Assembly: GCA_003151295.1 (NCBI GenBank)
Contig: PLXD01000304.1
Span: forward strand, 1 to 9,437
Length of the DNA: 9,437 nt
Direction of reading: 5' to 3'
Source of the DNA: Chitinophagaceae bacterium
GTDB taxonomy: Bacteria; Bacteroidota; Bacteroidia; Chitinophagales; Chitinophagaceae
The first letter of the stretch is position 1, and every line of letters begins with the position of its first letter. Shown piece by piece: positions 1-6,940 of the stretch. The translations under genes were made by a program, and so were the position numbers. The notes under the pieces were generated by a model. The model had not been told where the DNA came from and searched no databases. It saw only the letters and a program-made list of their open reading frames with translations.

Positions 1-1323
1 CACCACGCAATTGCCTTCCTCCAGCTCTTTACTCCCAATGATGATCACACAAGGAATCGCTTTTCTCTCCGCGTATTTGAATTGTTTGTCGAATTTGACG
101 TTCTCGTGGTAGAGCTCGCTGCGGACGCCTTTGTCGCGGAGTTGCTGCATGAGCCCGAAAGCGGCTGCGGATTCCGCTTTCCCCAGGTTGAAGAAGAGTA
201 TCTGTGTGCCGGTAAAGACGTCTTTCGGAAAGAGTCGTAATTCTTCCATGGTGTCGTAGATCCGGTCTACACCGAAGGAGATGCCGACCCCCGGGATGCC
301 CGGCACGCCGAACAGGCCGGTGAGATCATTGTATCTTCCGCCGCCGCCGATGCTGCCCATCTGGACATTCAGGGCCTTCACTTCGAAAATAGTGCCGGTA
401 TAATAATTGAGCCCCCTGGCCAGGGTCAGGTCGATGGCCACGCCGGATGCCGTGTGGGGGCGTTGGATCCCATCGGTCGGCCCGGGTGTATAATTTAATA
501 TATATTCCAGTTCCCTGACGCCGATCTCACCGGTTTCATTCCCCGCCAGCAGGGTTTTTACGGCAGCCAGTTTCTCTTCGTTGCTGCCCTCGATGGCCAG
601 GTATTTTTCGATGAGGGAAACCTGAAGTTCATTCAGCCCCCGCTGGAACAATTCTTCTTTTACTTTTTCCAGTCCGATCTTGTCCAGTTTGTCAATGGCC
701 ACGGTGAGTTCGGTCATTTTATCCGCCCCCCCGCAGACTTCCGCCAGGGCCCCCAGGATCTTGCGGTTGTTGAGACGGACCGAGACAGGCACTCCCAGCC
801 GGCGGAACACGGTGGCGTAGATAGCGGCGAGTTCTACTTCATTTAATAAGGAGTCGCTGCCTACCACATCCGCATCACACTGATAGAATTCCCGGTATCT
901 TCCTTTTTGCGGACGGTCGGCCCGCCAGACCGGTTGGATCTGGTAGCGTTTGAAGGGGTAGGTGAGCTGTCCGTGGTTCATGGCCACATAACGGGCGAAA
1001 GGAATCGTCAAGTCGTAACGCAAAGCCCTTTCCGTCAGGTTTTTATCGTTGCGGCCCCCGATGATATTTTCGAAGGCAGCCCGGGCCTTATCGGTATTCC
1101 TGGGATCGTTCAGCCCGTTGTTGAGGATCTTGAAAATGAGCTTATCTCCTTCTTCCCCGTATTTTCCCATCAGGGTATCGAGGTTCTCCATGGCGGGGGT
1201 CTCAAGGGGCTGGAAACCATATAATTCGAAGACCTCGCGGATGGTATTGAAAATATGATTCCGCTTGCGGACGGTCTCCGGACCGAAATCTCTGGTCCCC
1301 TGGGGTATGCTCGGTTTGGCCAT
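1..1323 (-). CDS. hisS: histidyl-tRNA synthetase (HisRS), 3' end cut by window edge
   Basis: This class II aminoacyl-tRNA synthetase charges tRNA-His with histidine using ATP in the cytoplasm. The minus strand reads without a stop from the ATG at 1323 to the window edge, giving 441 residues; the family is usually somewhat longer, so roughly the last 10-20 residues are missing. It opens MAKPSIPQGTRDFGP, the usual start for this family. The motif 2 region is RYQIQPVWRADRPQKGRYRE (about 125-144), with the arginine that contacts ATP. The histidine-binding signature ARGLNYYTG lies at 302-310, the glycine-rich GGGGRYNDL at 326-334, and motif 3 GVGISFGVDRIYD at 345-357. The anticodon-binding domain begins near 368. 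An in-frame TGA lies 16 codons upstream with no other ATG between, which fixes the start. It follows the phosphatase gene after 45 nt on the same strand, so co-transcription is likely. I see no ribosome-binding site, which is normal for this phylum. Confidence 0.97.
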   Translation of the reverse strand, partial: MAKPSIPQGTRDFGPETVRKRNHIFNTIREVFELYGFQPLETPAMENLDTLMGKYGEEGDKLIFKILNNGLNDPRNTDKARAAFENIIGGRNDKNLTERALRYDLTIPFARYVAMNHGQLTYPFKRYQIQPVWRADRPQKGRYREFYQCDADVVGSDSLLNEVELAAIYATVFRRLGVPVSVRLNNRKILGALAEVCGGADKMTELTVAIDKLDKIGLEKVKEELFQRGLNELQVSLIEKYLAIEGSNEEKLAAVKTLLAGNETGEIGVRELEYILNYTPGPTDGIQRPHTASGVAIDLTLARGLNYYTGTIFEVKALNVQMGSIGGGGRYNDLTGLFGVPGIPGVGISFGVDRIYDTMEELRLFPKDVFTGTQILFFNLGKAESAAAFGLMQQLRDKGVRSELYHENVKFDKQFKYAERKAIPCVIIIGSKELEEGNCVV

Positions 1324-1368
1324 TTTATTAAAATTGGGTTGCCCTGGTTTCGTTGGTTTTTGAGTATG

Positions 1369-1851
1369 TCATTGAATAGCGGATACGGGCCGGGTGCGAC
1401 CGTATCTTTCGACGATTGTCGTACAGGCCGTGTCGAGCATACGGTATACTTCATGATAACCCGCTTCGGGGCCGGACCAGGGATCGGGCACGTCCTCATT
1501 GCGGCCTGGATTCGATTCATTCAGGATCAGGTCCACTTTCCGGGGGTCGAACTTCCGGCCGGCGATCCGGCGCATCTCGTCGATCACGTCATCGGCCATC
1601 GCATAAAGTTTATCGAAGCGTTCGAAATCGCCTGCTGTAAACTTCCGGGCCCTTTGTCCGCCGATTTCGATCCCATGCTGGCGGGCGACCTTTTGCGACA
1701 AGGCATGCGGCGCTTCCCCGATATGGTATCCATTGGTGCCGGCGCTGCCGATTTCCCAGGACAGGCCCGCCTGTATGGCCTTAAGGTCCAGGATACCCTC
1801 CGCCAGCGGGCTGCGGCAAATATTCCCCAGGCAGACCATTAATATCTTCAT
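1369..1851 (-). CDS. low-molecular-weight protein tyrosine phosphatase
   Basis: A 160-aa cytoplasmic phosphatase of the low-molecular-weight (arsenate reductase-like fold) family, which removes phosphate from tyrosine residues or small phosphoesters through a cysteinyl-phosphate intermediate. The P-loop CLGNICRS begins at residue 7, giving nucleophile Cys7 and phosphate-binding Arg13 (C-X5-R-S). The general-acid loop DPW is at 123-125, and SAGT at 36-39 is another family hallmark. The length is normal. The frame is open for ten more codons to an ATG at 1881, but the family consistently starts a few residues before the P-loop (MKILMVCLGN), so the ATG at 1851 is preferred. A candidate promoter -7 box lies about 30 nt upstream. 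The gene leads into hisS 45 nt downstream, probably as a two-gene unit. The physiological substrate cannot be read from the sequence; relatives include both polysaccharide-export phosphatases and housekeeping enzymes, and no capsule genes are visible here. Confidence 0.93.
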   Translation of the reverse strand: MKILMVCLGNICRSPLAEGILDLKAIQAGLSWEIGSAGTNGYHIGEAPHALSQKVARQHGIEIGGQRARKFTAGDFERFDKLYAMADDVIDEMRRIAGRKFDPRKVDLILNESNPGRNEDVPDPWSGPEAGYHEVYRMLDTACTTIVERYGRTRPVSAIQ

Positions 1852-2175
1852 GCAATCATCATATTTTTTGTAACAAGGCACAAAAATAGGATAAAAACCA
1901 TGAAGTCCGGGCTGGCGCGGTTATGGAATAGGATGGGTTGACGCATCTTATAAGAGAGGACTGTGAGGGGGGAGAGCGGGGGAGGATACGGAAGACCCGC
2001 ATTTTTATGCAGATGGGTCGGCCGGCATTTTTCTTTAATGGGAATTTAATAAACAGAAGGTCCGGGTTGGGTGATCCTTTTTGATCATATTTCCTTAATT
2101 TGCCCAACCAATCGTAAAAATACCGGTTACATGCAGAATGAGGCTCCTGACAGGCGAACAAAAGGATATATGCTG
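1852..2175. other. divergent intergenic region
   Basis: This region lies between the minus-strand phosphatase gene and the plus-strand membrane-protein gene. It holds the candidate phosphatase -7 box (1881-1888) and a purine-rich G tract around 1966-1985. Open frames crossing it on both strands have no family features and look like chance. Part of its right end (2131-2175) could be coding if the membrane protein starts earlier than chosen. No terminator, RNA gene or repeat is apparent. Confidence 0.6.
1881..1888 (-). promoter_or_regulatory. candidate Bacteroidota -7 box for the phosphatase-hisS unit
   Basis: On the minus strand the sequence reads TATTTTTG, an exact match to the TAnnTTTG -7 consensus of the Bacteroidota primary sigma factor. 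It sits 29 nt upstream of the phosphatase ATG at 1851, which would give a short leader. No TTG is found at the expected -33 position about 19 nt further upstream, so the assignment rests on the -7 box and its location. Confidence 0.4.
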
Positions 2176-2364
2176 ATGCGCGCTATCCTGGATATAGGTA
2201 TGGGCATATTAATTGCCGGTTTCGGTATCTTTTTTTTCATCGCCCCCAGGCTGGGTTTCAGTTTCACTGTCGACAACTTTTATCGTTATTCTCTTTCCGG
2301 TCTCTTCCTGGTGTATGGAGGATGGCGTGTTTACAGGGGAGTCAAAAAAAACTATTTTCATTGA
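2176..2364 (+). CDS. small two-helix membrane protein, function unknown
   Basis: A 62-aa protein starting MRAILDIGMG. Residues about 4-23 form a hydrophobic helix ending in a Pro (FFFIAP). A short polar loop with VDNFYRYS follows, then a second helix (about 40-52, SGLFLVYGGW) and a basic tail RVYRGVKKNYFH, which would be cytoplasmic by the positive-inside rule. Alternative in-frame starts are ATGs at 2131 (77 aa) and 2170 (64 aa). I prefer 2176 because AAAGGA at 2161-2166 sits 9 nt before it, and the residues upstream (QNEAPDRRTKGY) look non-coding. Its stop codon overlaps the ATG of the PstS-like gene by 1 nt, a strong sign of translational coupling and of a shared role. I do not recognise a named family. 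From memory, similar small proteins occur near TonB/ExbBD and PstS-like genes in related bacteria, but that was not checked. Confidence 0.72.
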   Translation: MRAILDIGMGILIAGFGIFFFIAPRLGFSFTVDNFYRYSLSGLFLVYGGWRVYRGVKKNYFH

Positions 2365-3308
2365 TGCGAAGTTTTCTCCGGCATATCCCGACAAAGTACA
2401 GGGGCGTTCGATTGTGGGCGGTATTCTTTCTGCTGGCCTATGGTTGCGGCAACCCGAATGCGGGTAAGATCCCGAACGAGACCCCCACTTCCGGAACTAT
2501 CAATATCAGTGTCGACGAATCTTTTAAGCCCGTTATCGATTCCCAGATAAAAGTCTTCGAATCCTCCTATCCCGATGTCAGGATCATTCCTCACTATAAG
2601 GCTGAAGTGGAATGCCTGCGCGATCTCATCAATGATAGCACCCGCATGGTCATCGTGACCCGGGGTCTCAGCACGCAAGAACGAAAATTCTATAGCGATT
2701 CCCTGCATTATATACCCGTATACGACCTGCTGGCCTACGATGCGATCGCGGTAGTGGTCAATAATAAGGTGAAAGATTCGATCTTTACCATCAGCGATAT
2801 CCGTGCGATGCTGAACGGGAGCGCCAAAAAGGACTGGCAGGTAGTCATGGATGGGGTCTCGGCGACCAGCACGGTCCGTTACGCGATCGATTCTATCTTA
2901 CTGGGCGGCTCCCTCGGGCCTAAAGTGATGGCGGCCAAATCCAGCCAGGAAGTCGTTAGTTATGTAGCCGATCATGAAAACGCCATCGGGTTTGTCGGGG
3001 TGAGTTGGGTCGGCGACCAGGACGATCCCGCGATGACGAGCTTCCTGAATAATGTCAGGATCGCTTCCGTGCAGTGTGTATCCTGCCTTGGAGAGACTTA
3101 TCTTAAACCCTACCAGGCAAATATCGCGCTTAAGAGATATCCTTTTGTGAGGGGTTTGTACTACATTTTAAAAGAGAATTTTCGGGGTGTCGGCAATAAT
3201 TTCGTCAATTTCATGGAGTATGAACGGGGACAGTTGATCTTCCAGAGGGCCTACCTCTGGCCGGCCAGGATGTCATTTGAAATACGCGATACGCAAATAA
3301 GTAATTAG
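2364..3308 (+). CDS. PstS-like substrate-binding lipoprotein
   Basis: A 314-aa periplasmic-binding-protein-fold lipoprotein related to phosphate-binding PstS. The chosen start (ATG 2364) gives a basic N-region (RSFLRHIPTKYRGVR), a hydrophobic stretch (17-25) and a lipobox LAYGC ending at Cys28, consistent with export and lipidation. An earlier ATG at 2322 would only prepend 14 residues read out of frame with the upstream gene. The PBP-like landmarks are INISVDESFKPVID (46-59), VIVTRGLSTQER (96-107, the position of the Ser/Thr-Arg anion-binding loop in PstS proteins), SDIRAMLNG (144-152), ATSTVRYAID (167-176) and AIGFVGVSWVGD (207-218). Two further cysteines (C238, C241) lie as C-V-S-C in the second lobe. 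The start overlaps the upstream stop as TGATG. No pstC/A/B genes lie within view, so it may not serve a classical phosphate ABC importer. Phosphate or another oxyanion is a plausible ligand by homology only. Confidence 0.85.
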   Translation: MRSFLRHIPTKYRGVRLWAVFFLLAYGCGNPNAGKIPNETPTSGTINISVDESFKPVIDSQIKVFESSYPDVRIIPHYKAEVECLRDLINDSTRMVIVTRGLSTQERKFYSDSLHYIPVYDLLAYDAIAVVVNNKVKDSIFTISDIRAMLNGSAKKDWQVVMDGVSATSTVRYAIDSILLGGSLGPKVMAAKSSQEVVSYVADHENAIGFVGVSWVGDQDDPAMTSFLNNVRIASVQCVSCLGETYLKPYQANIALKRYPFVRGLYYILKENFRGVGNNFVNFMEYERGQLIFQRAYLWPARMSFEIRDTQISN

Positions 3309-3389
3309 TATATTTAAATTATTCATATATCAGCATTAACCAGAAATCAATAAATTTACAAATTACACACTAAAAACAGGGACTGTACA

Positions 3390-5099
3390 ATGAAGAACAT
3401 CCGATTCAGCTTACTGGTAGCCGTTGTGGTTTTAAGCAACGTTGTATCTGCTCAGACGTTGGAGCAGGGGAAGAAGTTTTTATATTATCAGCGCTATGTG
3501 AGTGCGAAAGAGACCCTCCAGAAGGTGGTGGCGGCCAATCCCAACAATATCGAAGCCATCTATTGGCTGGGTCAGACCCTGTTGAAGATGAAGGACTCGG
3601 CGGCTGCTACGGATGTGTACCAGAAGGCGCTCACCTCCAATGGCACGGCTCCGCTGCTACTGGCAGGAATAGGTGAGATCGAGTTGCGGGAGGGCAAGAA
3701 TGCCGATGCCCGTGCGCGTTTCGACCAGGCGATCCTCCTGACCAAGGGCAAGGACGTCAGTATTCTGAATGCAGTCGCCCTAGCCAATGTAGATGCCGCG
3801 GGCGGAGATCCGGTCTATGCCCTCGAAAAGCTCAACCAGGCCACCCAGGTCAAGAATTTCAAGAGCCCCGAGACCTATATCATCATGGGAGACGCCTATC
3901 GTAAACAGATCGACGGCGGCGGTGCGGTGACATCTTACCAGAAGGCGCTCACCGTAGATCCTCAATATGCGGAAGCTAAATTTAAGATTGGCATGGTCTA
4001 TCTCACCCAGAATAATAAGGACTATTTCCTGCCTGCTTTTGCAGATGCCCTGCAACTGGACCCCAACTATGCCCCTGCTTATTACCAATTATACTTTTAT
4101 TGGTATTCCAGGGATATTAATAAGGCCAAGGATTATTTCGAGAAATACGTCGCCGTAGCAGATAACACACCTTCGAATGAATATGACAGGGCAAGCATTA
4201 AATTTGCCAGCCATGATAACGACGGTGCCATCGCGATGTCTAACGCCACCCTTGCTAAACTGGGAGCTGATGCCCCACCCAAATATTATCGGCTGATTTC
4301 TCACGCCTATCTCATGAAAGGGGATTCCGTGAACGCGAAAAACTATATCGATCAGTATTTCGCCAAACAGAAACCGGAAGACTTCGAGGCCGATGACTAT
4401 TCCTACCGGGCAAGGGTGGTAGCCAAGGTTCCGGGTACCGATTCGACGGAAGCCTTTAAAGATTTTCAATTAGCTGTGGATAAGGACACTTCGATAGAAA
4501 ATAAATCAAAGGTTCTTAAGGAGGCTTCCGAGCTTGCCAAGAACACCCATAATAAGGCCTACAGCGCCCAATTCGCGGGTGAACTTTACGCGCTTAATAA
4601 GAACCCGGTCAATACGGATCTTTATAATTGGGGCATGGCCAATTACCAGGCCGGTAACTTTAAAACAGCTGACAGCATTTTCTGCGGTCTCTATATCCCG
4701 AAATATCCGACGGAGATCTATGGGTATCTCTGGTGTGCACGCAGCAAACGGGCTCTGGATGATTCGATTAACACCGCCGGATTGGCCATCGATGCATATG
4801 CAAAGCTGGGGGCAGTGGCCCGCGCCATGGATTCCACCGCAAAGGCCACCGGTAGCGCCGATTCTACCAAATACAGACCCCAGGCGCGGGAGGCTTTTTT
4901 CATACTGGCTTCCTATTATAACGATATTAAAAAGGACAAGCAGACGGCCATCTACTACCTGGAGCAGGTATTGGTCGTAGACCCGACTAATACCACCGCT
5001 TCAAAATACATCGAAATACTGAAAAAACCTGCCAAGCAACCGGCTGCTCCCATTAAGAAACCGGGAGCAACGGGGGGAGCCAAACCAGCCGGGCAATAA
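3390..5099 (+). CDS. secreted tetratricopeptide-repeat (TPR) protein
   Basis: A 569-aa exported protein. Residues 1-21 form a Sec signal peptide (MKNIRF, then a hydrophobic core) with cleavage predicted after VVSA, leaving mature Gln22. The rest is mostly helical TPR repeats. Clear units cover about 25-52 (QGKKFLYYQRYVSAKETLQK), 54-83, 88-118, 161-190 (YRKQIDGGGAVTSYQKAL), 195-224, 228-256, 407-436 (YNWGMANYQAGNFKTADSIF) and 500-531 (REAFFILASYYNDI, ending YLEQVLVVDPTN). The middle (about 260-400) is more degenerate. The last 25 residues are a low-complexity Lys/Pro/Ala/Gly tail. TPR arrays are protein-protein docking platforms, so a periplasmic or envelope scaffold role is likely; partners are unknown. 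It lies 81 nt after the PstS-like gene, in the same direction, and ends just before a strong terminator. The AT-rich gap upstream (3309-3389) has no convincing promoter, so it probably belongs to the same operon. Confidence 0.9.
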   Translation: MKNIRFSLLVAVVVLSNVVSAQTLEQGKKFLYYQRYVSAKETLQKVVAANPNNIEAIYWLGQTLLKMKDSAAATDVYQKALTSNGTAPLLLAGIGEIELREGKNADARARFDQAILLTKGKDVSILNAVALANVDAAGGDPVYALEKLNQATQVKNFKSPETYIIMGDAYRKQIDGGGAVTSYQKALTVDPQYAEAKFKIGMVYLTQNNKDYFLPAFADALQLDPNYAPAYYQLYFYWYSRDINKAKDYFEKYVAVADNTPSNEYDRASIKFASHDNDGAIAMSNATLAKLGADAPPKYYRLISHAYLMKGDSVNAKNYIDQYFAKQKPEDFEADDYSYRARVVAKVPGTDSTEAFKDFQLAVDKDTSIENKSKVLKEASELAKNTHNKAYSAQFAGELYALNKNPVNTDLYNWGMANYQAGNFKTADSIFCGLYIPKYPTEIYGYLWCARSKRALDDSINTAGLAIDAYAKLGAVARAMDSTAKATGSADSTKYRPQAREAFFILASYYNDIKKDKQTAIYYLEQVLVVDPTNTTASKYIEILKKPAKQPAAPIKKPGATGGAKPAGQ

Positions 5100-5151
5100 C
5101 GGACAATCCTGATATATTTAAAAAATAACATAACTATCTTACTACACCATA

Positions 5152-5197
5152 AACGATCCCCTTCCTGCTAAAAACGGAAGGGGATCGTTATTTTTTT
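5152..5197 (+). terminator. strong intrinsic terminator after the TPR gene
   Basis: A perfect 14-bp stem, AACGATCCCCTTCC (5152-5165) pairing with GGAAGGGGATCGTT (5176-5189), closes a 10-nt A-rich loop and is followed by A and seven T residues (5191-5197). It lies about 50 nt after the TPR stop codon and just before the nuo promoter, so it insulates the two operons. Confidence 0.93.
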
Positions 5198-5215
5198 GAT
5201 TTTGGTTTTAATAAG

Positions 5216-5245
5216 TTGGAAATTGCACCCGCTACCTTATTTTTG
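5216..5245 (+). promoter_or_regulatory. nuo operon promoter, Bacteroidota -33/-7 type
   Basis: The -33 element TTG (5216-5218) and the -7 element TATTTTTG (5238-5245) are separated by exactly 19 nt, matching the Bacteroidota consensus TTTG-N19-TAnnTTTG apart from G in place of the first T of the -33 box. Transcription would start a few bases beyond 5245, giving a leader of roughly 40-45 nt before nuoA. The site lies just after the upstream terminator, where a promoter is required. Confidence 0.72.
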
Positions 5246-5295
5246 CTCCTGAAATAACCAGTGTAGCAATCATTTTCCGATTCAATCCTTTAGAA

Positions 5296-5709
5296 ATGGA
5301 CAGTTTTCTTTTACAGGCCAATACCGTTTCTGCTGCATCCAATGTGAACAGTTCCTATTCTTATTTCCCCATTGGCATCCAGCTCCTGTTTGCCCTCGGA
5401 TTTGTGGTCCTGGTACTTGGGGTGACTCATCTGCTGGGCCCCAAACGCCGCACGGCCGAAAAATTACGCAATTTCGAGAGTGGTATCGCAAGCGTGGGGA
5501 ATGCCCGCCAGCCGATGGCCATCAAATATTTTTTAGTAGCTATCTTATTCGTGCTGTTCGATGTGGAAGTGATCTTCTTTTACCCGTATGCCGTGAATTT
5601 CCGGGCATTGGGATGGGGAGGCTTTTCGGAAGTATTGCTGTTCGCCGGTTTCTTTCTGGCGGGCTTCGTCTATATCATCAAGAAAGGCGCTTTACATTGG
5701 GAAGACTAA
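5296..5709 (+). CDS. nuoA: NADH-quinone oxidoreductase subunit A
   Basis: A 137-aa membrane subunit of respiratory complex I, at the junction of the membrane and peripheral arms, where it helps build the quinone channel and the first proton path. There are three transmembrane helices, at about 25-47, 77-99 and 109-128. Family signatures are FESG (60-63) in the long loop after helix 1, KYFLVAILFVLFDVEVIFFYP (77-97) with the conserved acidic pair Asp89 and Glu91 in helix 2, and the C-terminal GALHWED. About 20 polar residues (DSFLLQANTVSAASNVNSSY) precede the first helix, a modest N-terminal extension. It is the first gene of the nuo operon, 50 nt downstream of the candidate promoter -7 box. 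No Shine-Dalgarno is seen before the ATG (TTTAGAA). The 121-nt gap to nuoB is longer than usual and contains a hairpin. Confidence 0.96.
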   Translation: MDSFLLQANTVSAASNVNSSYSYFPIGIQLLFALGFVVLVLGVTHLLGPKRRTAEKLRNFESGIASVGNARQPMAIKYFLVAILFVLFDVEVIFFYPYAVNFRALGWGGFSEVLLFAGFFLAGFVYIIKKGALHWED

Positions 5710-5796
5710 ACCGGGGTTTGAAAGCGTTAAGTCCGGAACAAGTTCATTGAGTCGATTGTTTATCGATAGTTAAGTAATTGCAAATTTTCATAAAAT

Positions 5797-5818
5797 AGAC
5801 CTCTCTTTTGAGAGGTTT
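5797..5818 (+). other. small hairpin directly upstream of the nuoB Shine-Dalgarno
   Basis: ACCTCTC (5799-5805) pairs perfectly with GAGAGGT (5810-5816) around a TTTT loop, with a further G-T and A-T pair possible outside. The 3' arm ends 2 nt before the nuoB GGAGG. It is not followed by a T tract, so it is unlikely to be a terminator. It could stabilise or process the mRNA, or influence ribosome access to nuoB. Confidence 0.55.
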
Positions 5819-5823
5819 GGAGG
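5819..5823 (+). promoter_or_regulatory. strong Shine-Dalgarno of nuoB
   Basis: GGAGG lies 7 nt before the nuoB ATG at 5831. It is the only near-perfect anti-16S match among the genes in this window, which is notable because Bacteroidota genes usually lack such sites. It supports the chosen nuoB start. Confidence 0.75.
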
Positions 5824-5830
5824 TTACAAT

Positions 5831-6421
5831 ATGTCCCGTCCCGTAAGATTTAATATTCATCCTATAAAAGCAGATGTAAAAGACAACATCAGCATCGTTG
5901 ACATGCCGGAAGGGCATACCGGTGAAGGTTTTTTTGCTACCAGCCTGAGCAGTGTCGTCGGCCTGGCCCGAAAAAATTCCCTCTGGCCCTTACCTTTTGC
6001 CACTTCCTGTTGCGGGATCGAATTCATGGCTACCATGGCGTCTCATTATGATCTCGCCCGTTTTGGGGCTGAAAGGCTGGGCTTCTCTCCCCGCCAGTGT
6101 GATCTGCTCATGGTGATGGGAACCATCGCAAAAAAAATGGGCCCGATTCTCAAGCAGGTCTATCTCCAGATGGCGGAACCCCGCTGGGTCATGGCAGTAG
6201 GCGCCTGTGCCAGCAGCGGAGGGATCTTCGATACCTATTCCGTATTGCAGGGCATCGACCAGGTGATTCCCGTGGACGTATACGTTCCCGGCTGCCCTCC
6301 CCGACCGGAAGCGATCCTGGACGGCTTCATTAAGATACAGGAACTGGTAGGACAGGAGAGTTTCCGCAGGCGGAACAGCGATCAATACAAAGCATTATTA
6401 GGAACATACGGTATACAATAA
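5831..6421 (+). CDS. nuoB: NADH-quinone oxidoreductase subunit B
   Basis: A 196-aa peripheral-arm subunit of complex I that carries the terminal [4Fe-4S] cluster N2 and passes electrons to quinone at the NuoB/NuoD interface. The four N2 ligands are present: the tandem Cys60-Cys61 in TSCCGIEF, Cys126 in GACASSGG and Cys155 in [10 protein letters not shown]. Conserved blocks include [17 protein letters not shown] (46-62), [19 protein letters not shown] (66-84), the loop [13 protein letters not shown] (96-108) and [11 protein letters not shown] (149-159). Compared with the E. coli numbering (C63, C64, C129, C158) the spacing is unchanged. The N-terminal 40 residues are variable, as usual. A strong GGAGG at 5819-5823 fixes the start. 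The stop is only 8 nt before the nuoC ATG, so the two are translated as a pair. Confidence 0.98.
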   Translation: MSRPVRFNIHPIKADVKDNISIVDMPEGHTGEGFFATSLSSVVGLARKNSLWPLPFATSCCGIEFMATMASHYDLARFGAERLGFSPRQCDLLMVMGTIAKKMGPILKQVYLQMAEPRWVMAVGACASSGGIFDTYSVLQGIDQVIPVDVYVPGCPPRPEAILDGFIKIQELVGQESFRRRNSDQYKALLGTYGIQ

Positions 6422-6429
6422 ACCCAGTC

Positions 6430-6933
6430 ATGTCTTTAACGAACGAAATTATCAAGGAGAAACTGATCGGTAAATTCGGGGACCAACTCTCCAACTTTGA
6501 AGAACCCTATGGCTTACTGGGCTTTGAAGCCCCTAAAGACCTTAACCTCAAGGTAATGCAATTCCTCTATGACGATCCGGAATTGCGTTTTCAGTTTTTG
6601 ACCGACCTCTGTGCCGTCAATTACCCCACCCTGCCGGGCAGGGAACTGGCGGTAGTCTATCACCTGCACAACCTCGTGGAGAATGTCCGCATCCGCTTTA
6701 AAGTATTCACCCCGGTGGAAAAACCCGATGTGTTTACAGCCACGCAGCTCTATTCATCGGCTAACTGGATGGAGCGGGAAACCTATGATTTCTTCGGCGT
6801 TAATTTCTTGGGGCATCCCAACTTGAAACGCATCCTGAATGTGGAGGAGATGGATTATTTCCCTATGCGTAAGGAGTTCCCGCTCGAGGACCAGACCCGG
6901 GTCGATAAAGACGATGCGATGTTCGGCCGGTAG
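6430..6933 (+). CDS. nuoC: NADH-quinone oxidoreductase subunit C (30 kDa subunit)
   Basis: A 167-aa peripheral-arm subunit of complex I without cofactors that packs against NuoB and NuoD. The family signature runs from ANWMERETYDFFGV (111-124) through NFLGHPNLKRIL (125-136), followed by the C-terminal segment YFPMRKEFPLE (143-153). The N-terminal part holds the typical FQFLTDLCAVNYP (55-67). Here nuoC is a free-standing gene, not fused to nuoD as in E. coli. It begins 8 nt after nuoB. Its last codons and stop lie inside a perfect 8-bp inverted repeat (6921-6940), after which a 219-nt non-coding spacer separates it from nuoD. Confidence 0.96.
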   Translation: MSLTNEIIKEKLIGKFGDQLSNFEEPYGLLGFEAPKDLNLKVMQFLYDDPELRFQFLTDLCAVNYPTLPGRELAVVYHLHNLVENVRIRFKVFTPVEKPDVFTATQLYSSANWMERETYDFFGVNFLGHPNLKRILNVEEMDYFPMRKEFPLEDQTRVDKDDAMFGR

Positions 6934-6940
6934 GCCGAAC
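6921..6940 (+). repeat. inverted repeat spanning the nuoC stop codon
   Basis: GTTCGGCC (6921-6928) pairs perfectly with GGCCGAAC (6933-6940) around the loop GGTA, with the TAG stop (6931-6933) in the loop and first 3'-arm base. No T tract follows, so it does not look like a terminator. It may mark the left edge of the structured spacer that follows, or a 3'-end stability element. Confidence 0.6.

Noticed and set aside
1255..1842. 195-codon plus-strand open frame across the phosphatase and hisS start
   Set aside because: It is antisense to two genes with clear catalytic motifs, and its own translation shows no family features.
1966..1985. G-rich tract as a possible G-quadruplex
   Set aside because: There are only two long G runs, not the four needed for a stable intramolecular quadruplex of three or more layers.
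2067..2102. Possible promoter (TTG and TTAATTTG) for the membrane protein-PstS-TPR unit
   Set aside because: The -7 box departs from TAnnTTTG and the TTG is about 25 nt away instead of 19; too weak to annotate.
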